Positions 6,246-11,754 of a stretch of DNA of 11,754 nucleotides are shown piece by piece. The translations under genes and the position numbers were made by a program. Position 1 is the stretch's first letter. Each line of letters begins with the position of its first letter. The stretch lies in NCBI GenBank assembly GCA_045587065.1, contig JAZNBQ010000065.1, positions 1-11,754 on the forward strand, read 5' to 3'. The notes beneath the pieces were generated by a model that was given only the letters and a program-made list of their open reading frames with translations, ran no database searches and had not been told where the DNA came from. The stretch comes from SFWF01 sp045587065 (lineage in GTDB: Bacteria > Bacillota > Clostridia > Oscillospirales > Acutalibacteraceae).

Positions 6246-7682
6246 TTATTTAACTAAGTTACGGAAGTTTTTAATTCTATGTAAGGTAGCCATATTGTTG
6301 TCGTGTTCGCTTTTTGTATTTCCCCAAGCGGTTCGAGACAGGTAAAGAATGTCATCACCATCAAAAATGAAATAAGGTTGACTTACTGTACTTTTTCTGG
6401 AAACGTCTGTAACGTCAAAAAGGGTAGTGACTTTGGCCCAATTAATTAAATCTTTAGAAACAGAAAGGGAAAGCATACTGCGTCTGCCAATGTTATGAGG
6501 TCCTTCTTCATTGTGCATCATAAAGTATAAACCGGTAACGTCATCTTTAAGGATACAGAAGGTATGACGGTTTCCAACCTTAGCAGAAACTGTGCCTAAA
6601 TACTCCATAGGTTCGTCCATGCTCTTTAATTTATAAAGAAGCATAAGGTCTATAGGGTCTTTTCTGACGCCCTTCTTTTTATGACCATAAACTGCATCGA
6701 AACGGACAAGATTGTAAATTTCTCCGTCAGGACCTACTACAGGGTTTCCTTCAATAGCGGTAAGAAAATCTGCATCAGGAAAATCAAAGCCGGAATGGTC
6801 AAAAATACATCCAGGAGTAAACTCCCAACTATTTCTGTCTAAAAGGTCGCTGTCGCAGGATGCCGATAACATTCTTACGTCGTAAGCAGTGTCATCCCAA
6901 GGTGTCCAGTTACCAACCTCAAAAGGAATATAAATTCTGCCGTTATGTATAAGAGGAGGGGTGCTAACTAAAAGAGGGGTATCAACATTATGGTATATCG
7001 ACTTGTTGTGCATACCGCGAATTAAGTTTACAGGCTCACTCCAGGTTTTACCCTCGTCAAGAGATTCAGCAATGGCAGCTCCGCCAACACCAATAGCATC
7101 ACTGGTTATATATAACTTACCCTTATTCATAAAAAATCTAGGTCTGGAGAAAGGCACCATCTCGTTTATGCATCTCCAGGTTTTGCCCTCGTCACAAGAT
7201 TCAAAAAGAATAGTACAAGGGTCTTCTTGACCAAAAATCTCGTGACCTGCAAGAAGTTTGCCTGAAGGCAATCTTATCATAGTAGCAATGCCAACCCACC
7301 AACCGGCATAGTTATATTGTTGGTCTTCAGGATGAACATAGTTCACAACAGAAGCTTCCGGGTCAAAAAGGGGAGTTGTGCTAACAAGTCTCACGTTACT
7401 TTTTGCACTACCATCATCACGTGCAACAAAAATCTCGTAATCTACGTCATTTTGTAGTCCCTCTACAGTAACGTAGTCTGATGTAAGAGGAAAAGCGGTG
7501 TAACTCTCTTCGCTATCTCTTAAACGATAGTAAAGAGTGTGAGCACCATTTGAACCTTTGTCTAACCATTGCATTTCAAATTTTCCGTCATAAGGTGCTA
7601 TGTGGCAAATATAAGGATGATTTTCTTTTTCTCTGCTTCGAAGTGGGGTAAAAGGCAAGCAAGCCCAGCTTCTGTCTTTCAT
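6246..7682 (-). CDS. Fn3 plus Asp-box (sialidase-fold) beta-propeller protein B
   Basis: This 478-residue paralog has the same layout: leader MKDRSWAC, Fn3-like domain (about 26-103), RLPSGKLLAGHE (137-148) and candidate acid/base Asp154. Asp boxes are SCDEGKTW (162-169) and SLDEGKTW (207-214). The Glu/Arg segment runs E311-G-N to R327, followed by GNRH near 370-373. It is the most divergent of the three in the C-terminal 60 residues, where it lacks the NAP and YNQHN motifs that A and C share. AAGGAGAT lies 8 nt before ATG. The gene starts 20 bp after the AraC gene and is followed after 19 bp by paralog A, so all three are probably one transcript. No export signal is seen. The function is inferred as for paralog A; it could be a sialidase-fold enzyme of another specificity. 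Confidence 0.75.
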   Translation of the reverse strand: MKDRSWACLPFTPLRSREKENHPYICHIAPYDGKFEMQWLDKGSNGAHTLYYRLRDSEESYTAFPLTSDYVTVEGLQNDVDYEIFVARDDGSAKSNVRLVSTTPLFDPEASVVNYVHPEDQQYNYAGWWVGIATMIRLPSGKLLAGHEIFGQEDPCTILFESCDEGKTWRCINEMVPFSRPRFFMNKGKLYITSDAIGVGGAAIAESLDEGKTWSEPVNLIRGMHNKSIYHNVDTPLLVSTPPLIHNGRIYIPFEVGNWTPWDDTAYDVRMLSASCDSDLLDRNSWEFTPGCIFDHSGFDFPDADFLTAIEGNPVVGPDGEIYNLVRFDAVYGHKKKGVRKDPIDLMLLYKLKSMDEPMEYLGTVSAKVGNRHTFCILKDDVTGLYFMMHNEEGPHNIGRRSMLSLSVSKDLINWAKVTTLFDVTDVSRKSTVSQPYFIFDGDDILYLSRTAWGNTKSEHDNNMATLHRIKNFRNLVK

Positions 7683-7702
7683 ATAAACATCTCCTTTAGA
7701 TG

Positions 7703-8545
7703 TTAAAAATTTTTATTATATGCATTTTTATATTCTTTTGGCGGCAAGCCAAAATGTTTTTTAAAAAAAGTGTTGAAATAATATTCATTATCAAAAGACA
7801 TAGCAAGAGAAATTTCTTTAGCAGACATATCTGTTTGAGTAATATAATACTTTATTTTTTCCACCTGTTTTTTTATAAGATATTCTTTTGGAGAAATACC
7901 CTCGTGGGCTTTAAAAATTCTGTAAAACTGTTTTTTGCCTAAATAACAAAAGGATGCAACCTCGTCAACACTGGGATTGCTCTCAATATTAAGATTTATG
8001 TATTGCTTTGCATCTTCTACTCTTTGGTCTGCACTTTTTTTCTCCATAGGCTCTTTTAGCAAAATTGTTGATTTTTGCAGAATGGGCAAGGAGGCAATTA
8101 ACGAAAACATAAGACTTCCTGTAATAAGAGGATTTTCTGTTTTTAAAACCAGAGAATTTTCTATTGCTTTTACCAATAAAAGAATTTCCTTCGAATCTTT
8201 TAGACAAAAGGCTTTTTTATTTTGGTCTTCTGCTAAATTTTCAATATTAAAGGTAAGATGATAAAGGATGGCATCTTTACTGTAATATATTTGTTTATGT
8301 GCGCAAGACGGAGGAATAACTAATATATCGTTTTTATTAAGATTAAAATTTTCGCCGTCAATTTCATATGTAAGTGTTCCGTCTTCTACAATATGAATTT
8401 CATAAAATTTATGAAAATGTCTTTTCGGCCTGTATTTTTCACTTTCAGTAACCTTATAACGCTTCATAAAATTACAGTTTGTAATGGTATATTCATTGCT
8501 TAAAAAAGGTAGTTTTATTTTGGCTGCCAAATTTCTTTGCTCCAC
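7703..8545 (-). CDS. AraC-family transcriptional regulator
   Basis: This regulator of about 280 residues has an N-terminal cupin-like ligand domain. RHFHKFYEIH supplies His43, His45, Glu49 and His51, and IPPSCAH follows near 77-83. The C-terminal pair of AraC helix-turn-helix motifs is at about 192-216 and 241-266, the second reading ISLAMSFDNEYYFNTFFKKHFG-like. Such proteins usually sense a small sugar-like ligand and activate neighbouring genes. The frame opens at a GTG at 8566, but that codon lies upstream of the predicted transcription start (about 8562). The GTG at 8545 has GGGAG 7 nt upstream and is preferred. The gene is first in the operon with propellers B and A and divergent from propeller C, so it likely controls all three and itself. 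Confidence 0.9.
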   Translation of the reverse strand: MEQRNLAAKIKLPFLSNEYTITNCNFMKRYKVTESEKYRPKRHFHKFYEIHIVEDGTLTYEIDGENFNLNKNDILVIPPSCAHKQIYYSKDAILYHLTFNIENLAEDQNKKAFCLKDSKEILLLVKAIENSLVLKTENPLITGSLMFSLIASLPILQKSTILLKEPMEKKSADQRVEDAKQYINLNIESNPSVDEVASFCYLGKKQFYRIFKAHEGISPKEYLIKKQVEKIKYYITQTDMSAKEISLAMSFDNEYYFNTFFKKHFGLPPKEYKNAYNKNF

Positions 8546-8568
8546 TTTATCACTCCCTCTTGCCACAG

Positions 8569-8597
8569 ATTATAACAACAAAGCAAACTAATGTCAA
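8569..8597 (-). promoter_or_regulatory. Consensus promoter of the araC-propeller operon
   Basis: On the - strand, TTGACA (8597-8592) and TATAAT (8574-8569) are separated by exactly 17 bp, a perfect sigma-70 consensus. Transcription would start near 8562, giving a leader of about 17 nt before GTG 8545. Such a strong core promoter suggests constitutive or repressible expression rather than strict need of an activator. Confidence 0.85.
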
Positions 8598-8602
8598 TGT
8601 CC

Positions 8603-8683
8603 AGTTTTTATAAGTTTTTGTCTTTTTTTTAGATTTGCTTTCCGCACCTTAAATAATATACTGTTTTTGAACAAAGTAGTTCA
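8603..8683 (+). promoter_or_regulatory. Control region and weak promoter of propeller gene C
   Basis: A weak promoter is visible: TTGCTT (8635-8640), 16 bp, TATACT (8657-8662). Upstream is a 10-bp direct repeat at 8603 and 8613 (AGTTTTT plus matching position 9), one helical turn apart. Downstream, near the expected start, TGAAC-6-GTTCA (8668-8683) forms a small dyad. The poor -35 element plus upstream repeat fits an AraC-type activated promoter, but the binding sites are only inferred. AAGGAG (8698-8703) lies 8 nt before ATG 8712. Confidence 0.4.
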
Positions 8684-8711
8684 GTTATTCTTATAAAAAG
8701 GAGAACTTATT

Positions 8712-10145
8712 ATGAAAGACAGAAATTGGGCTTGTTCACCTTTTGCTCCGATTAGACAACCTGAAAGAGCAACTGCACCATATATTTGCCGCTTAGCTCC
8801 ATACGACAAGAAATTTGAAATGGAATGGTTTGATAACGGCTCTGATGGTGCTCACACTCTATATTATCGTTTAAGAGATAGCGAAGATGAGTATGTTACT
8901 ATGCCTTTGTCTTCGCACCAAGTTACTGTAGACGGCCTTCAAAATGAAATCGACTACGAGTTTTATGTTGCTCGTGATGACGGCAGTGCCCAGAGTGAAG
9001 TCAGATTTATTAATATGACTCCTGTTATACCTGATTCGTCTGTTATTAACTATATTCATCCTGATGACCAATACTATAACTTTGCAGGATGGTGGATTGG
9101 GTATTCTCCCATTGTAAGACTTCCTTCGGGAAAGTTAATTGTTGCTCAACACGTTTTTGGTCAGGAAGACCCTATAGTCATACTCTTTTCGTCAAAAGAC
9201 GAGGGAAAAACCTGGCAATACGTTATTGAAATGGTTCCTTTTTCTCAGCCTAGACTGTTTTTGCATAACGACAAGTTATACATAACAGGCAGTAGTGTTG
9301 GTGTAGGCGGTGCCGCTATAGCCGAGTCAAGCGACGAGGGTAAAACCTGGACAGAACCAACAGTTTTAATCCGCGGTATGCATAACAAGTCAAAGTTTTT
9401 TGACGGTAACAGTGCTCATTTCCATAGTACTCCGGAGGTTTTCCATAACGGCAGAATCTACTTTGCCTTTGAGGTTGGTACCTGGGGGCTTTGGAACGAT
9501 GATGCCTATGAGTGCAGAATGATTAGCGCACCACTGGATAGCAATCTCTTAGATAAAAATAACTGGGAATATACTCCCGGCTGTGTCTTTGACCACTCAG
9601 ACTTTGATATTCCTGACGCAGATTTCTTAACTGCTATGGAAGGTAATGCTATGGTGGGCCCGGACGGAGAAATCTATAATATGGTTCGCTTCGATGCAGT
9701 ATACGGTCACGTAAAAAAAGGAGTTAGAAAAGAAGAAATCAACCTTATGCTTTTGTATAAACTAAAGAATATGGACGAGCCGTTAGAATATGTAGGTCCT
9801 GTATCTGCTAAGGTTGGAAACCGTCACGGATTCCACATTTTAAAAGACGATGTAACAGGTTATTACTTTATGGTACATAACGAAGAAACTCCTGCTACTA
9901 TAGGAATGAGAAATATACTTTCTCTTTCAGTTTCTAAGGATATGCTCCATTGGGAAAAGAAGGCGACTTTAATAGATATCCGTAATGCGCCTTTCCAAAG
10001 TACAGTAAGTCAACCTGCATTCATCTTTGATGGGGACGACCTTTTATACACATCTCGTACCTCGTGGGGTAAGTTTTATAATCAACACAACAGTAATATG
10101 GCAACCTTCCATAAGTTGAAAAATTTCCGAGATTTAGTTAAATAA
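8712..10145 (+). CDS. Fn3 plus Asp-box (sialidase-fold) beta-propeller protein C
   Basis: This 477-residue paralog is divergent from the AraC gene. Its layout matches A and B: leader MKDRNWAC, Fn3-like domain (about 26-103) and RLPSG (136-140). Asp153 lies 8 residues before the Asp box SKDEGKTW (161-168), and a second box is SSDEGKTW (206-213). E310-G-N...DGEIYNMVR326 and GNRHG (369-373) follow. It differs at the end of the RIP-like segment, reading LIVAQH where A and B have LLA[AG]HE, so the Glu is replaced by His147. Its C-terminal part is closer to A than to B. There is no signal peptide. Its stop is only 9 bp from the converging transporter stop, and no terminator hairpin is seen between them. 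The function is inferred as for its paralogs; the residue change may mean a different substrate. Confidence 0.75.
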   Translation: MKDRNWACSPFAPIRQPERATAPYICRLAPYDKKFEMEWFDNGSDGAHTLYYRLRDSEDEYVTMPLSSHQVTVDGLQNEIDYEFYVARDDGSAQSEVRFINMTPVIPDSSVINYIHPDDQYYNFAGWWIGYSPIVRLPSGKLIVAQHVFGQEDPIVILFSSKDEGKTWQYVIEMVPFSQPRLFLHNDKLYITGSSVGVGGAAIAESSDEGKTWTEPTVLIRGMHNKSKFFDGNSAHFHSTPEVFHNGRIYFAFEVGTWGLWNDDAYECRMISAPLDSNLLDKNNWEYTPGCVFDHSDFDIPDADFLTAMEGNAMVGPDGEIYNMVRFDAVYGHVKKGVRKEEINLMLLYKLKNMDEPLEYVGPVSAKVGNRHGFHILKDDVTGYYFMVHNEETPATIGMRNILSLSVSKDMLHWEKKATLIDIRNAPFQSTVSQPAFIFDGDDLLYTSRTSWGKFYNQHNSNMATFHKLKNFRDLVK

Positions 10146-10154
10146 TATAGTGGC

Positions 10155-11078
10155 TTAAAGCGATTGTGCAAGAGCAACGAGTAAAGGCATAGATATAATT
10201 GAAAGCAAGGTTGTAAAACTTACAATATTAACCGAAAGCTCGGTGTCTGTGCCAAATTTTGTTGCAAACATAGTGGTAGCCGCAGCGGTGGGAGCACTGG
10301 CTCCGATTACTAAAGAAATTAAAACAGTTTCTCTTAGTCCAACAATCCACAAGGTTCCCAATGCCATTAACGGTATAATAAAAAGTCTTAATATAGAAAC
10401 CAGATAAACGCTCTTATCTTTAAGGGCGTTTATTATTTTACTCTGAGAAAGATAGAAACCAATTACAATCATAGGAAGAGGGGTGTTAAGAGAGGCAACG
10501 GTTGACATTACGTTTCCTAGAACACCTTCAACCCTAATGGAAAAAATAAATAAAAGAAGACCTATAGTAGTGCCTATTATACCCGGGTTAAAAAGAATGC
10601 CCTTGGGAGATAAATATTTTTTATCTCCACTCATACATAGAACACCATAGGTCCAAACTACAATATTAAAGGTTGCAACGTAAACCGAGCCGTAAAAGAC
10701 ACCGTCGGCGCCTAAAACAGCCTCTTGTAAGGGGAGCCCCATAAATCCTGCATTGGAAAAAACAGTGGCAAAGCGAAGAACCTTTTTGCGACCTTCTTCT
10801 TTGCCTCTAAAGATTAAATGTACCATTAAAATAGAAACAATATGAATAGCAATAGCACAACCGAAACAAATAAGCAGTTTTTTAAGTTCGTCTGCATTAA
10901 ACTCTCTCTGAAAAGATTTAATAATAACAAAAGGTGTCACAAAAAGGAGAACAACGTCAGAAATAACCTTGGAACCACCTTCGTTTATAATTTTCTTTTT
11001 TCCTCCCACAAAGCCAAAAGCCATAAGTAAAAAGAGGGTTAAAACCTGATAAAAAACTACTAGAAAATTATCTATCAT
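10155..11078 (-). CDS. AEC (auxin efflux carrier) family membrane transporter
   Basis: This 307-residue protein is very hydrophobic, with about eight to ten membrane segments. Family-typical motifs are visible: FSNAGFMGLPL (107-117), the NPGIIG turn (164-169), TPLPMIVIGFYL (199-210), and APTAAATTMFATKFGTD (262-278) followed by TTLLSIISMPLL. AEC proteins move small organic anions such as malate, malonate or auxin-like acids across the membrane. The substrate here cannot be read from the sequence. The ATG lies one base after the galT stop with only a weak GGTG ribosome binding site, so translation is probably coupled to galT. The pairing with galT hints at a role in sugar or organic-acid exchange, but that is positional inference. 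Confidence 0.9.
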   Translation of the reverse strand: MIDNFLVVFYQVLTLFLLMAFGFVGGKKKIINEGGSKVISDVVLLFVTPFVIIKSFQREFNADELKKLLICFGCAIAIHIVSILMVHLIFRGKEEGRKKVLRFATVFSNAGFMGLPLQEAVLGADGVFYGSVYVATFNIVVWTYGVLCMSGDKKYLSPKGILFNPGIIGTTIGLLLFIFSIRVEGVLGNVMSTVASLNTPLPMIVIGFYLSQSKIINALKDKSVYLVSILRLFIIPLMALGTLWIVGLRETVLISLVIGASAPTAAATTMFATKFGTDTELSVNIVSFTTLLSIISMPLLVALAQSL

Positions 11079-11079
11079 T

Positions 11080-11727
11080 TTATTTCACCGTTTCAACAAA
11101 TTTTCTAAAGGCATTAAGTCCTTCTTTTGTCTGCTTGTAAACTCCTGCATGTTCTAAAACCTTTGAAAAAACAATGCCGATTTCTTGTTTTATAATTTCA
11201 TCAATATTTTCTTCGTTTATGCTATCGTATCTAGAAATAAACTCATATGCCCACTTTGCGTGAGAAGCGGTAGCCTCATTTTTATAAAGGTCATCGCCCC
11301 TTAAAATTGCATCGCGCAAAATAGCCATTTCGTTTTTAAGACGACTTGGGAGAACTGCAAGACCCATAACCTCAATAAGTCCTATGTTTTCTTTCTTTAT
11401 GTGGTGAAGTTCGCTGTGAGGATGGTAAACTCCCAAAGGATGTTCGTCGCTGGTAATGTTGTTTCGTAAAACCAAATCAAGCTCAAAATTATTGCCGTTT
11501 TTACGAGCAATAGGTGTAATGGTGTTGTGAGGTTCACCTTCAGTTTCTGCAAATATGAAAGCGTCAGGGTCGGTGTAGCCTCTCCAGGCAGAAAGGATTT
11601 TATCTGCAAGAGCAATAATTCTTTCGGAATCGGTTGAACTTAAACGAATAACCGACATAGGCCAGTTAACGATTCCTGCGCTTACGTCTTCAAATCCTTT
11701 AAAGGAAAGACTTTCTTTTAAAGGCGC
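11080..11727 (-). CDS. galT: UDP-glucose--hexose-1-phosphate uridylyltransferase, class II, C-terminal part (5' end missing)
   Basis: GalT exchanges UDP between UDP-glucose and galactose 1-phosphate in the Leloir pathway, in the cytoplasm. About 215 C-terminal residues are present. They run from APLKESLSF through GIVNWPMSVIRLSS and VYHPHSELHHIKKENIG to VMGLAVLPSRLKNEM, all typical of the Firmicutes class II enzyme (usually about 490-510 residues). The family signature with the active-site histidines lies further upstream and is off the contig. A reading from the internal Met at 11658 would begin inside the conserved WPMSVIRL block and is not a real start. The in-frame TAG at 11730-11728 uses the first adapter base and is an artefact. 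The gene is therefore partial because the contig ends, with no evidence that it is broken in the genome. It precedes the AEC transporter by one base. Confidence 0.93.
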   Translation of the reverse strand, partial: APLKESLSFKGFEDVSAGIVNWPMSVIRLSSTDSERIIALADKILSAWRGYTDPDAFIFAETEGEPHNTITPIARKNGNNFELDLVLRNNITSDEHPLGVYHPHSELHHIKKENIGLIEVMGLAVLPSRLKNEMAILRDAILRGDDLYKNEATASHAKWAYEFISRYDSINEENIDEIIKQEIGIVFSKVLEHAGVYKQTKEGLNAFRKFVETVK

Positions 11728-11729
11728 CT

Positions 11730-11754
11730 AAGTCGGATCGTAGCCATGTCGTTC
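11730..11754 (+). other. Residual sequencing adapter (BGI/MGI read-2 type), not genomic
   Basis: The last 25 bases begin AAGTCGGATCGTAGCC and continue to GTTC. They match from memory the first 25 bases of the standard BGI/MGI (DNBSEQ) reverse-read adapter. The galT homology on the - strand stops exactly at the junction, which supports the call. Genomic sequence ends at about 11729. Confidence 0.93.

Noticed and set aside
7700..7942. 80-codon + strand open frame over the AraC 3' end
   Set aside because: It is antisense to the clear helix-turn-helix coding region; its Phe/Ile/Lys-rich translation is a by-product of A/T-rich DNA.
8546..8566. GTG at 8566 as the AraC start
   Set aside because: The predicted transcription start from the consensus promoter is downstream of it and it lacks a ribosome binding site. 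GTG 8545 has GGGAG 7 nt upstream.
8667..8697. Alternative promoter TTGAAC-19-TATAAA for propeller C
   Set aside because: The spacer is too long, and the implied start would fall on or after the ribosome binding site at 8698-8703.
11080..11658. A complete 192-residue protein starting at 11658, or a galT pseudogene with a stop codon
   Set aside because: The reading frame continues upstream through conserved GalT sequence (GFEDVSAGIVNWP), and the stop is formed by adapter sequence at the contig end.

Overview
The window looks like one AT-rich contig from a Gram-positive, gut-type member of the Firmicutes (Clostridia; Oscillospiraceae or a relative is a guess). The reasons are the strong AGGAGG-type ribosome binding sites, sigma-70-like promoters, the low-GC Firmicutes codon style, a clostridial-type large serine recombinase, and a class II GalT. 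No rRNA, tRNA or CRISPR array is visible. The last 25 bases (11730-11754) are not genomic. They match the start of a BGI/MGI (DNBSEQ) read-2 adapter, so the contig really ends inside galT near 11729.

Left block (1-4790, all + strand): a large serine recombinase (65-1573) has a TTG start and a leader hairpin that covers its Shine-Dalgarno. A terminator and a new promoter follow. Next come two paralogous DUF4886/SGNH-hydrolase-like proteins. The first (1800-2723) has no export signal. The second (2806-4074) is a lipoprotein whose catalytic-type domain hangs on a linker encoded by a 24-bp tandem repeat. An orotate-phosphoribosyltransferase-like gene (4097-4738) lies 22 bp downstream in the same operon. 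A strong hairpin at 4752-4782 closes this block and probably also serves the converging operon.

Middle block (4793-10145): three paralogous proteins of about 477 residues surround an AraC-family regulator. Each has a fibronectin-III-like N-terminus and a sialidase-type Asp-box beta-propeller, and none has a signal peptide. The regulator and two propeller genes form a leftward operon (8545 to 4793) driven by a consensus promoter. The third propeller gene is transcribed divergently from the same 166-bp control region. The natural reading is an AraC-controlled intracellular glycan or glycoside module whose substrate is unknown.

Right block (10155-11729, - strand): an AEC-family membrane transporter follows the 3' portion of galT (UDP-glucose--hexose-1-phosphate uridylyltransferase, class II) with a one-base gap. 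This fits sugar metabolism next to the propeller module. Any link between the two is inferred from position only.

The strongest candidates for new biology are the regulated triplet of cytosolic Fn3/Asp-box propellers and the cytosolic-plus-lipoprotein DUF4886 pair with an OPRT-like partner that lacks the usual acidic PRPP-motif residues.
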